Assembly: GCA_037367405.1 (NCBI GenBank)
Contig: JAZKJV010007240.1
Coordinates: forward strand, 248,001 to 312,000
DNA from: Ottelia alismoides
Taxonomy: Eukaryota; Streptophyta; Magnoliopsida; Alismatales; Hydrocharitaceae
Length of the DNA stretch: 64,000 bases
Direction: 5' to 3'
The translations under genes and the position numbers were made by a program. Below the pieces are notes generated by a model. It did not search any database. It was not told the origin of the DNA and worked only from the letters and a program-made list of their open reading frames with translations. Position 1 is the first letter of the stretch; every line of letters begins with the position of its first letter. Positions 48,022 through 58,910 of the stretch are shown here, in pieces.

Positions 48022-50728
48022 ATGGAACTCTTGTCCAAAAACACTCGTAGATCCAACCCCTCATTCTTCTCAACTCTTTCAAAAATCATCAAGAACTCAT
48101 CAGAGCTATACTATGAAAATGAATTCGTGTCGGTTAGACCCAAAATACCTCCTCCAAGAGACTCTCAACCACCATCTCTTTTAACGAATCCGATATGCTT
48201 CATTAATGACAATCCTCTATTTTCGGACTTGACAAATCAACAACCGACTGAGGTCTCCACTTCTTCATATATCAATCCTCTCTACACCAATCATGCAATT
48301 CATCCATCATATTCAGTGAACATCAATCCATCATTCCTGGGAGATGACAACCACATTATCGAATTGAACACTTCTTTACCTTGTCCTTTGACCCTGCCCT
48401 GGAACATTAATGAACAATCATCATCTTGGATTGACCATGACAACCCCTTCTTCAGACATGATAATCATACAGAGGACTGGACTGACTACATAGAAACACA
48501 TGAGCCCTGTATGCTGACCCCACAATACCAAGATCCGACCACTCAAGATCAAAGGAATAAACACTACTCGGACTAACTCCACTCCGAGAAACTCTCCTCT
48601 CAACACAAATGAGAAAATGGAAGATGAAATTATTGAATGCATACCAAGTGCTCTCATTATTGATCATGAACAGAATTTTGAGAATGATATTTCGAGGATA
48701 AAAACAAGATTCAATTCAATAGAGGAGAGATTTAAAAAATTTACCGATCGATTCATCGCATTCTATGGTGGCTCGGACAGTAAAATGAATGAGGAAATAA
48801 CTGGATCTGAGATTGAAAATTCTGAGGATATTCAGGGAGCTAGGGACGATTCTGAAAATGACTATGTCGTTGACCCTCACCCTGAACACCAGAGCCCCTT
48901 TTCATCTGAAGAACACCCCACACCCCCACACCACCCAGAAAATACCAAAAAATGGAAATATTTGAAAACCACAAAAAATGAAAATTTAGAAAATTTCATA
49001 AAAATTGAGACTGAAGACGATCTGAGGAATTTGGATCCAACTGTACGGGAAGCACTAGGAAAGAAATTGATTTTTGAACTTCCCTTTCTACAGGCCATTG
49101 AACACTTCCCCGACCTTAAAAGATTTTTAACGGAAAAATTAACTATGAAAAAGTTGGGTAGGATACAAACAAAGACTGAAAGACATATCTTGTCAATGGC
49201 CTCCTCCTTGGTGTTGAGGAGAAAAACCAAGAGCCACATAGTAAAGCGGTTGCTCAGATTTGATTGTGAAATCAAAGATACAATTTTCACCCATGCTCGG
49301 ATTGATTACGATTCACCAATTAATATCCTCCCGACCTCTGTATTCCATGAACTCAAACTCGGACCGATCAAGAAGAAACGAGAGATTATTCAATTAGCGG
49401 ACCGATCTATAAAACGGCCGAGAGGAATCATTTCTGTCATCATGAAATTCCAAGGTGCTCCGCTCAAAGTAGAATTCACGATCATTGATATTGAGCATCA
49501 AGGAGAATTCACCCAATCTCCAATCATTCTCGGAAAGCCATTCTTGGCATTGGCCAAGGCAAGTATTGATTGTGAGACTCGGGAAATCAATTTCACAGCA
49601 TTGGAAGCACTTAGATCTGACCCTATCTTTGAGGAACCACGATCTTCTAAGGCAACCCACGAAGTCCCCGACAACCGTAACCATGAAGCGGTAGAAGATC
49701 CCTACCCCGCAGCCACACTTGAGATAGCGGTTGTTGATGAGACTATTGATTTAGAAAATCTCCCCCCTGCTCCATTCCCAACTGCTCTCACAATGGAGAA
49801 TCATGTATATGAATTATATGATCCGGAGACTTATGCATGAGCACACCCTGGGTCAACCTACTCTGACTACATGGATTACATCAACTCGACACAGGAATGC
49901 GCCAACATCGAATCAATTGAGAAAGAACATGCAGAGACTCTCCCCAGTATTTCAATTCCTGCGGATCTCAAAATAGACAAATCTTTCTACTACGATCCAG
50001 AGACATATGCATGGTCACACCCTGGAGCAACATTCTATGAATATCTTGACCAAATCATCCCATATCGAGAGTGCTCAAACATTTGGGAGACTAAGAACAA
50101 GCACGCAGACCGAGTACCAACCAAGGAGAATTCTAATGGCTATTCATCTGGATATTCAAGTGAACCGACACCTTCACGACGAAATAAAAAGAGACTCACC
50201 TTTGACCTTTCGGAAGAGGAATCAACTGATGATCCCTCATCAGGTCCGGAAAAGATGGTCTACATGAGTGAAGTCTGTTCGGCAGCTCTAAAGCCATATC
50301 TTCGCAAGGATCCAAAATTCAATCCCCATTGGACAACTCCCGTTCCTAACTACTACTCATCCAAAGCTGATGCTCCTGCACTCTTCAAGTACACTGGAAT
50401 TATTTCATATGAGCTGACTGAGATCGGTGCTTCTAAGTATTCATCTGAGGACTAACCGATTGACCCCAAGAAGGAACGAAGTCTGAGGAAACAACTGAAG
50501 AAACAAAAAGACCAGAATACTTGGAGTATGTCCACTTTCAATTACTACTCCTCCGAGGATAACTCTGATGATGGATATCTTTCATCTGGCTCAAACACTT
50601 CATCTATCCATCATGATTTTTCTGAGGATGACACTGATCATAGTTGGGAATCATATGCCTCATCTCCGACTCATCACTACGATCTCCCACCACAGGATCA
50701 TAAAAAGATCAGCCGAAAACCGCCTTAA
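48022..50728 (+). pseudogene. gag/retropepsin-like protein of element C, nearly intact
   Basis: Starts at the ATG at 48022 (MELLSKNTRRSNP). The first 185 codons are Ser/Asn/Pro-rich. A frameshift between about 48540 and 48576 moves the reading to the frame open from 48617. Then: DISRIKTRFNSIEERF (helical), an acidic stretch, DLRNLDPTVREALGKKLIF, TERHILSMASS, a basic stretch, and a retropepsin-like domain at about 49290-49600 (HARIDYDSPINILPTSVF ... LADRSIKRPRG ... PIILGKPFLALAKASID). A TGA at 49838 replaces a Trp codon; a TAA at 50453 splits off an acidic Ser-rich C-terminus ending at 50728 in the same frame. The retropepsin-like fold matches Athila-type proteases, but DxGAS reads DYDSP. Confidence 0.82.
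49817..50160 (+). repeat. 58-codon tandem duplication in the C protein
   Basis: YDPETYA-x-xHPGSTYSDYMDYI (from 49817) recurs as YDPETYAWSHPGATFYEYLDQI (from 49991), 174 bases apart and in frame, each followed by a similar EC-N-I-E-KxHA segment. The first copy carries the TGA where the second has Trp. Confidence 0.85.
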
Positions 50729-50758
50729 TCATCGGCTAACCACCCTCCCTCCCGACCA

Positions 50759-50975
50759 CATCGGTTCCCTTGTACAGCTTCTTCCTCTACTTAGGCTAAG
50801 GCCTAAGTATGGGGGGGACCGATGCCATTTGTATATACCATTTCTCTCGTCACACTCCTTCTCCCGATCACTCCATTTCCATCATTCTCTTACGCTTAGC
50901 CCGAGCTATGTCTTCTTTACGCTTCTTGTGCTCTGAGGACACATCACTCGCTACGTATAGGGGGGTATGTATATA
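50759..50975 (+). repeat. Two-unit hairpin and polypurine-tract array (element C)
   Basis: Unit 1: outer catcggttcc (50759) with gggaccgatg (50815), one G-U pair; inner tacttaggc/gcctaagta with loop taag (50788-50809), then tatggggggg. Unit 2: cgagctatgtcttc (50902) with gaggacacatcactcg (50935), followed by tataggggggtatgtatatatac, collinear with unit 5 of H and the last unit of E. Confidence 0.85.
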
Positions 50976-52282
50976 TACTTTGTATATATTTTACCCATAT
51001 CTCGTACTTTCGCGTAAGTCTATATGTATTTACGGGGTCGGTACTAACTTGAAAAAAAACAAACAACAAGAAGAAAAAAAAGAAGAAAGAGAGTTTTCTA
51101 CTAACCTTGCCCAAAATTTTTTTGAAAAAAAAAGAAGGCTTCTTATCCATTTTTGCATAAAAAATCCCTTGCATAAAATGTCAAAAAAAATCAAAAATAA
51201 AATCCCTCAAAAAAAATTGTGTCTGCATTTCACACACCTGCACTTCATCCAGCACCGCATGCATTTGCATCTATGAAAAGTCATTGGGTTCTGAACCGAG
51301 TTATGGGACGAAACCGAGAGTGGTCTGAACTTGACCTTAATCCACTTAATTTTCAGAGGAACTTCACCGAGAAATAGGATTTTAAGAGCTTCAGGTCTTT
51401 TTGACTTAATTCCTTAAGTTCCACATGACAATGTACAGCGTTTGACTCTTAGTGTCTAAACTGGTCTCTTCATTCTGGGTACAACTCTGGAATAGGGAAT
51501 TAATTCGCACTCTCGCACTATGTACTTAGCTCAACCCAGACGGGATGTTGGAAGACTGTGTGAGTCTCTTTTCTGGTAGCGTAGAAATCTAAAGACCGGA
51601 GTACGGGTTGAAATAAAGCTTCGGAAAAGGGATGGACGGCTGGGCACAATTTCTTCTAAGACCCCAAAAAAATGTACGGAACAAAAAGATTCTATATCCG
51701 TAGGGGCACAACAAGATCCAAGCAGAACCACCAAAAATTCCAAGTCCAAAGAAGCATTCTATCAAATAAAAATTCGACCAAAAAGGTCCAAGCTTCAAAG
51801 AACCTGCAGATCTTGGTGAAGACTCGGCTACACTGGCCATCTTCACAAAGAGAGGTGACTACACTGGCCACCCTCCAGTTCTTTTCTCTTTCTTCTAACT
51901 TCTCCCTCATTCGATTGTGAACACAGCGCGACAGACCTTAGAAGGAAATACCTGACTCCCCGAGGACGAGTTACTGGAGAGGAGAGGAGCATGGTAGTCT
52001 GGCATTCTCGATGGGAAGAGCTAAAACCCTTCACACACATGAGTCGGTTATTCAATGTTCATAGGGTATACTTTGGGAAGAGGATTGATCTAAGATGACT
52101 TCTGAGCTGAATCTGTGACAATGATGTGTAGAACTTGAGGGCTGTTGATTTTAAAATTCTAAGTCTCACAGAAGTTCCGCCACACTATTAATACAAAGGT
52201 CGAGTTTAGTTTCATTTTCACCTTCAGCTCATGGTCTTGGTATGGAACCCGGTCTCATTTCACTTCATGGCATTTCTTTTTG
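50976..52282 (+). mobile_element. 3' non-coding module of element C
   Basis: Poly-A and poly-T-rich start, then sequence shared with B and E: aaggaaatacctgactccccg at 51941 and ggtatggaaccc at 52239. The short frames here are not conserved between copies. Confidence 0.7.
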
Positions 52283-52318
52283 ATGCTCAGGGACGAGCAT
52301 GGTTTAAGTATAGGGGGA
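52283..52318 (+). other. Hairpin with AGGGAC loop and polypurine tract of element C
   Basis: atgctc, loop agggac, gagcat (52283-52300), then aagtataggggga (52306-52318) directly before the 3' LTR. The tract equals the repeat in the arrays of H and E. Confidence 0.85.
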
Positions 52319-55300
52319 TGATGAATCTCGGATTCACCACTCTAAGTCTCATTAATTAAGATCAAGCCCCTCAAAATCAACTGCATTTTTGCATTTATTC
52401 TGCATAATTAGCATTCATGCATGATTTCATAAGAATTGCATTTTAGCATTAATTTCTGCATAAAATAAGAAGCCAAAAATCCAAGCCAAAGTTGACCTAT
52501 AAATAGCCTAACTTCCCCTATTTTTAACTCCTTCATGGTAACACCAATAACCCAAAACCACCTCCACTGTGTACACAACACTAACAAGAATAAATAAAAT
52601 TTACAAAAAAAATCACTAACCCTGTTAAATGGACCAAAAACCCAAACCCTAGTTTCAGGATTTTCGGACTAAATGCCACATATCTTCCCCATCCAGTGTC
52701 CGATTTGATCCTAATCACTTTTGAACTAATGCACATTCAATTACCTTCAAAACAAGACCAAGTTCAAGTGAATCGGAGCTCGTATGTGAAAGTTGGGTTT
52801 TGGGCCTCTTGTGTACATTGTGTATTTTCGCGGCTTTTCTGACCTATAGTTTATGTATATATTTTCTTTATCAATAAAAATCCAAAAAAATTAGAATTAA
52901 GTGTCTTTTATTTATCTTTGAATTTTCTATATTTTTTCGGATTTTTATCTTGTTTAAAAATAACAAAAAAATTAGAAAACCCAAAAATCAAGGTATTCTA
53001 TGTACATGGGATACCCCAAAAATTCACTTTTTACATTTGACCGATTTTGGCTTTGATGTCTTCATGAAAGTTGTAGATCTCGTCGAGACGAGCATTTTTC
53101 GTGAAAAAACATTTTCGATCCGAGGTCATTTGATATTTATTTTTTGATTTTACAAGATCTTTTATCTCTGTTTTTTCTAGTGCTGACACGTGGCAGCCCC
53201 AGAGGCCGCCACGTGTCAGTTATTTTCGGGCCTTTTTTATATCGTTTAAAAAAAAATTTAAAGGACACACGTGCGTCGCACGTGCCTCCCAGGCACGTGC
53301 TCCGCACGTGCGCCCCCTTCCTTTGTTTCCAGCCCGCCACTTGGCCCATCCTGGGCCGTTCGATCTCGGCCGATCGAACGGCCTCGAACCCATCTTCCCC
53401 AACGGACTCCCCCGACTTCTCCGCCTCCTTCCGCAACAACCATGCCGCCCCTCCTCTGATCTCGCAACGACCAACGCACCCCCGAGTCCTCCGCCCTCCA
53501 TCTCCACTATCCTCGCACCCGCTCGACCCCTCTCTCTATAAAAGAACCACGGCGACCCCCCAGACCCGTATCCGCCGATTACCCCTTGGCCTTCCTCACG
53601 GCGATGACAGCACTGGTGAGTCGCCATTGCGGCGAGATCCAAGGCGGCGACGCCTTGCCGTGCACCGCCCTCGCGCGAGCTGCCTTCGCTCCGGCCACCT
53701 CCGTGCCGTCGAGCCTACGACCGCTTCATCGACACCTCCATCTCCAGCAGCTTCATCGCCTACGACCGCTTCATGAACGCTTCGCCGACCTCATCTTATC
53801 CAGCAGCTTCACCAACCAACGCCGCCGACATCCCTCTTCCGTATCTCCACCGATCTCAAACGCTTCGCCTCCGACTTCGACACGTCCGCAACTCCAGCCC
53901 ATACGCCTCGCCTCTGCCTCGACGTCGCCTTCTCCGACAGGCCATCAGCGCCTTCTCCGCCTGGGTAGGCCCTCCACCAGCCAGTGAACGGCCGGAGTCC
54001 ACCACCACCCTCGCCACCGCAGCGTACCCAGGTGCTCCGCCCCAGCCTTCACAGCCTTGGCTGGAAGAAGGCTCCCCCTCCGCCTCGCCAGACCGCCAGC
54101 GGCCGGGTTCGGAGCCCGAGGCCCTCCGCACACGTGCGAGGCACGTGCGAGGCACGTGCGCTCGGAGGGAACTTCACCCGTGGTCAAATTGCAGATCGCC
54201 CCCGGATCTCCTCGAATTTGCAACAAAGCCCAGGGTCACGTGCATAGCACGTGCCCATTGGGTAAATTGCCAGATGCCCCCGGGTCCTTCTCCGTATTGC
54301 CGCCAAGCCCCCGCCTCCAGAGGGCACGTGCCACGCACGTGCCCCTCTGGGTAATTTGCACTCTCGCCCACATAATCTAGGTAATTACACTTAGGCCCCC
54401 CTACTGCATATTTCTTCATTTTATTATATTTGCATTTACAACCTTGTATTCCCCTTAGTTTTTGAACCTCTTCTAGACATCATTTTATTTATTAAAAAGT
54501 TGCATGATGTTCCTCATCCAATTCTCTACATTTTGACATAATGTAGGTATTTTTGTGAACAATGGTTGATTAATAATTAATTGTTTGATGAAAATTAGCA
54601 TATTTTGCCCATCTTATGCTCTGAAATTTCTAGTTGATTAATCGCTGCTCAAAAAATCCCCAAAAAATCACATATTGTAGAGTTATTTTTGATCAACATT
54701 GTGCCCAAAAATCTTTGCATTTTCATGCATAATTTGCCCTGTAAAAACCATCTTGCATCTTTTAGTATCTAATTTTTAATAGGTATTGAACCCCACATTT
54801 TCAAGCTTTAGGATTTTTCTGGGATCCATCACTTAGTGATAGATCGTAAATAATTTTATTTCTTGAAAATAAGTAGGTTTAATATTTATTATAATTAAAT
54901 ATTGAAAATCATTTTGTTTGCATTTAAAAAATCATAAAAAAATTCATATTGCATCCAAAAATTACAAAAACATTACAGTGCATTTATTTCATCATCGTTT
55001 ACATTGTGGCCAAGTTTCGTATTTTTCGGACATTGTTTGATCGAAGTTTACATTTTAGTCCCTAAAATAGACTGAATTTGCATTTTGCATCCCTTTATTG
55101 CATTGAAAATTCCAAAAAAAGTCCGCCTTGAAAACCGAACACGAAATTGGATAGACATATCTCTAGGTTGTTCCTTTTCCTCCTTGTGATCGACCTTGGG
55201 ACTTGCCCAAGTAAAATAAACATAAAAACCACTTGATTAAAATTGAATAAAATTTGTGGCTATTTCTTGACTATTTCCGATCACCGCCTACAACGAACGG

Positions 55301-55368
55301 CATTTATTTATTTTCACACTCGAAGCTAAAAACACAATCTTTTACACGCACGATTTACAGACCCGTCA
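52319..55368 (+). mobile_element. 3' LTR of element C
   Basis: 3,050 bp. Very similar to the 5' LTR: in the first 300 bases I see about five substitutions. Structural differences: it lacks about 35 bases forming the second CACGTG hairpin (present at 45551-45587 in the 5' LTR), has an extra 11-base gaggcacgtgc in the first hairpin (54133-54160), and lacks the duplication near 46380. TATA box at 53534-53543. Confidence 0.95.
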
Positions 55369-55373
55369 GTGAC
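55369..55373. other. Target-site duplication (right) of element C
   Basis: gtgac, same as 43705-43709. Confidence 0.93.
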
Positions 55374-57920
55374 CTAGCAGGGACTAAATAACAATTAACA
55401 AAAACCTGGGGGGCTAGTCTGCAAAATTACCAAAAATATTATACGACATTTGAAAGTTTCTGGATCTAATCGAAATAACAAAAATAACGAGGGCCCCCGC
55501 ACAAAATTCCCACGCCTCATGCGTCAGGAACGTAAGGTGACGTGGACAAAGACCCAATCATAATTACTAAAACTATGGGGTTGTTCTTGCAAAATCTACA
55601 AAATATAAATAACGCAAATGAAGGATTAGTTCTTAATAAAAAATACAAAATTGGTCGGGGCAAATATGCAAAATACCTACGACCTGGAGATCATACGACG
55701 CAACCTTCATCACTTAATACATGGTGGCACAGGGTGAGCCGATGACAATTCGACTTCAACGGGCCAGATTAGATCGCTCCCGAAGAACGAACGATGTGTA
55801 GCGGGGCATGATCCAATGGCGCTAGCGAGATCTGGTGTGCAGGCCTTGATCGAATGATGTCCAAGCCTATGGGAAGAACAGGGAAGAACGCCGGTGAAGG
55901 CGACTTTCCCCATCCCCGATCAGCCTCCTCTGTGGTCCTTAAAGCACTCAAAATGTCCGCAATGACTCCGGGGGTCCTCCTCTGTCTGTTGGTGACTTTA
56001 GAAGTGGACGACGTCCACCAGAGGTGGCTAGCGAAGGCGGAGGAGCTAGGAAGCTCCAGGTATCTCCGGCGGGTTCCTAATGGCTCCAACAGCTTACAGG
56101 TTGTGTCGACCTGCAAAAAAGGATGAAGAGGGTCACTGGAAAATTATTGCAATCCTCCAGAAGGCAGAATGTTGTTGGGAACGGTGAAAACGGAGCTCGC
56201 TGGAGCAAGCTCCGGCAAGGTGGTGGTGAAGGTGAAAGAATGAGTATGAATCGAATTGGAAGGCTCTAGTCGAATCCTAAGGCTACGACGAATAAGAAAA
56301 TTCAAGAAAAATAAGGAAAAACGAACCTCAAAGGCTAAGAACGCCTATGATGGTCCTCAACGGTGGTGGCCCGCCGGAAGTGGTGGAAGCCGCTCTACGG
56401 CCGCCTAACCTCGCCTCTAGGAGCTTGAGGAACTCCTGTCACGAGCTCCAGTCCTGAGCTTGCCAAGGAGAGGGAAAACAGTCAAAGGAGGGTTCAAATT
56501 CGCCATGGATGTTTGGACGGGTTTTTGTAAAAGAGGACGAGCAGGCTCAAAGAACGATGTAGATCTTGCGAATCGTTGCTCCAATCTTCAATGTGAAGGC
56601 TTGGCGTGTAAGCTCAATGTACGAGGGAAAAAAGTCAAGAAGGGACCTAGGCGAAATGGTGTAGGATCTGACCATGAAAAAACCAAGAAAACAGGTGCAG
56701 TAGTAGGTCCAGTGGTCACAGACCTGGGGTCAAGGAGTTGACCCACGGTCAACGGATGGCGTGGCCTGATTGGGCCACATCATCCGCAAAAAGATAAAAA
56801 ATAAATAAATGTTTTGTAAATTAAATTAAAATAAATAATTCATTTTATTGATTTTAGGTTTTAAAATAATTTTTTTTATTATTTTCTAAATTAATTTATT
56901 ATGATTTTATTTTTTAGAGGTTTAAAATTACAAGTTCCCTTTTAGGGGCTATATAGGTATATTTATCGATATATTTTAATGTTTGATTTTTATTTTTATA
57001 TTTAATTTTATTAATTTTATTTATTATTTTATATATTTATAACTTATTTTTTATACTTAAATATATTTTTATTGTATTATTCTGATTTGATATATACAAT
57101 TAAATAAATAAATGTATAATCTATATAGGTATACTTATAGGTATTATACCAATGTATTGTATATAAGTATTTTATTTTTATCTTTTATTTAGTATTTTAT
57201 TCTAGTTTTAATTTGTACATATATTATAAATAATATTTACAAATTATAAAAATATAAAAATATAAAAATAATGAATAATAAATAAAATGAATATTTTAAT
57301 CACTATAGGTATACAATAGGGGTCCAAAACTAAAGTTTCAAACCATAGCTCCAAAAAATATGAAACCACCTTCATTAAATATCTTATTAAAAATTATATA
57401 CAATTAAAGTTAATTTTGATACATTTCGAGTTTTTTATTTGAGAGATACATGTCTGGGAAGTTGAGATTTTGGAAACTTATTCAGCTCATAACTTTTATA
57501 TGTACATTATTTTTGGATGAATCCAATTTTGTATTTTTTCTATATTTAATTATCTACAGCTTTTATGTAAAAAGTTTCTTTATTTGAAGTATAAAAAGTG
57601 GAACTAAAAATAGGTCTCAAAAATGAAGGAAAATGAATAAAATAAATAGGTATTTTTATTGGATTTTGGCCTTTATCTCCCCCTACTTTATTCCTTGTCG
57701 ACCTAGTCATCGAGATGCCTAGGTCTCGGGGTTTCGGGTCATAAAATATTGCAATATTTTATTCCTTTTCTTTTCTTCTCTTTATTCTAAAATTTTAGCT
57801 TTAAAAATAGTATTTTATACTCTATTTACACAAATATGCATGAATGATAAAATGCATCGCATTTACTAGGGTTTTTAAGGCTAAAATGATAGAATAAAGA
57901 TAAAAAATTATGATTTATCA
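55374..57920 (-). mobile_element. LTR K, right piece
   Basis: Continues LTR K beyond element C. The right end is the LTR start, tgataaat on the minus strand (diverged TGATGAAT). Contains the family box ctccccctactttattcctt (57675-57695, minus sense ggaataaagtagggggag) and a GC-rich middle at 55700-56760. A bipartite ggcgtggcc/ccaat-like box lies at 56757-56780. No primer site or internal region follows, so K looks like a solo LTR in the Pack-MULE. Confidence 0.75.
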
Positions 57921-58153
57921 CCCTCCACCTTCACGCCCCATCTAAGAAACCTTGGGGTTCCCCCACAACATGGGGGTTTCTCTCTTTGTATAAGTGTCGA
58001 AGAACGAAAGTGGAAGATACACTTGCTGCTTGTGGATGGTGTTTGGGCATGGATGGTTGCCGAAAATCAGTTTTTCATGCCCATGAATGTGATCTTGAAT
58101 GAGGACTTCTCTCTCATTCGAGCTTGATGCTGGATGTGGTTCACGACGCCCGC
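57921..58153 (-). other. Captured DNA in the Pack-MULE, unrecognised part
   Basis: Lies between LTR K and the carrier fragment. The minus-strand frame stays open (through HPASSSNEREVLIQDHIHG) but matches nothing I recognise; it may be a second captured piece or diverged 3' sequence of the same gene. Confidence 0.4.
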
Positions 58154-58737
58154 ATACTACCCTTCCTTCATGTTCATCACCTGAGTCTTTATAACATCCA
58201 CTGGGTTCGATGCCACCACCACCACCAGCCCCGCAACGAAGCTCGCCCCATGTGCATCCCCAGTTCGTCCCCCTAATCACCACCAGTGCCTTTTTTGTCT
58301 GGTCATACATCGCTAGCTGCGACATCGTCACTACTATAGCCCTGCTCATCGTCAGAGATGACCCCATCCATAGGACCCCAACTCTTCACCCTTCATTATT
58401 TTCTCTATGGCGTCCCCCACAACCTTTTAGTTCCTCCGCTGTTCCAACGACAACTGCCTATCCGCTTGCATGTGGATCATCACCACATCCATGGGGTTCC
58501 CCATTATCGTGTCAATCCCGTCGATAATGAGGCCTGCGTCGATCTTACAGGTCAAGGGGAGGTGCCCATCCTCCCTGGACGATCATGTCATCTTGAGGAT
58601 GTCGTACATCCCCATGCGGGTGTTGGAGTAGAGGGCCTACCGGAGGACGGGGCAGAGATGCCAGAGAAGTTGGCGAGCACGACTTCCGACCAGAGGATCT
58701 GGAGCCCCACAGAGATGGACCCAACGCATGGCAGCGG
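58154..58737 (-). pseudogene. Captured fragment of a mitochondrial dicarboxylate carrier gene (DIC/UCP family)
   Basis: Minus strand, from the right terminal repeat inward. In three frames one can follow the plant dicarboxylate carrier: ISVGLQILWSE ... FSGISA, then LYSNTRMGMYDILK, then LTCKIDAGLII ... GNPMDVVMIHMQADRQL, QRRN-stop-KVVGDAIEKIMKGE, SLTMSRAIVVTMSQLAMYDQ, and VASNPVDVIKTQVMNMK before a TAG. These are the family's signature segments, including two Px(D/E)xx(K/R)-type carrier motifs (NPMDVV and NPVDVIKT). The parent protein sits in the inner mitochondrial membrane and exchanges dicarboxylates for phosphate or sulphate. N- and C-termini are missing and frames are broken, so it is not functional. 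Confidence 0.85.
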
Positions 58738-58901
58738 ATGGTCCATGAAAAAAAAATTTGACGGCTAAGTTAAAGAAATGATAACGGATGTACCACATTG
58801 AAACTACTGATAAACATCAGGTACCACAATGTGACTTTTAAAAGTTCAGGGACTACATTGAATTAGAGTGTAAATTTTAGGGACTTTCATAAAATTTACT
58901 C
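58738..58901 (-). repeat. Right terminal inverted repeat of the Pack-MULE
   Basis: Complement of the left repeat; ends ...aaaatttactc. Confidence 0.92.
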
Positions 58902-58910
58902 TTCTTTTTT
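58902..58910. other. Target-site duplication (right) of the Pack-MULE
   Basis: ttctttttt, identical to 42233-42241. Confidence 0.9.

Larger units (their letters stand above)
43710..55368 (+). mobile_element. Complete gypsy-type non-autonomous element C
   Basis: 11.66 kb with two near-identical LTRs, TG...CA ends, tRNA-Asp primer site, polypurine tract and a 5 bp target duplication. The internal 5.5 kb encode only one gag/retropepsin-like protein; no RT, RNase H, integrase or chromodomain sequence appears in any frame. This matches non-autonomous elements that keep gag only (LARD/TR-GAG-like), presumably mobilised by an Athila/Tat-type relative; that partner is an inference. It is the youngest insertion in the window, inside LTR K. 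Confidence 0.93.
42242..58901. mobile_element. Pack-MULE with nested LTR insertions
   Basis: Ends in inverted repeats of 163 and 164 bp (42242-42404 and 58738-58901) and is flanked by a perfect 9 bp duplication. Subtracting LTR K and element C leaves about 1.2 kb: the two terminal repeats, a 70 bp left spacer, and a captured mitochondrial dicarboxylate carrier fragment. No transposase is present, so it is non-autonomous. Confidence 0.92.

Noticed and set aside
43710..55368. CRISPR-like reading of the regularly spaced palindromes
   Set aside because: The units are hairpins with diverging sequence inside a eukaryotic LTR element; there are no identical direct repeats with unique spacers.
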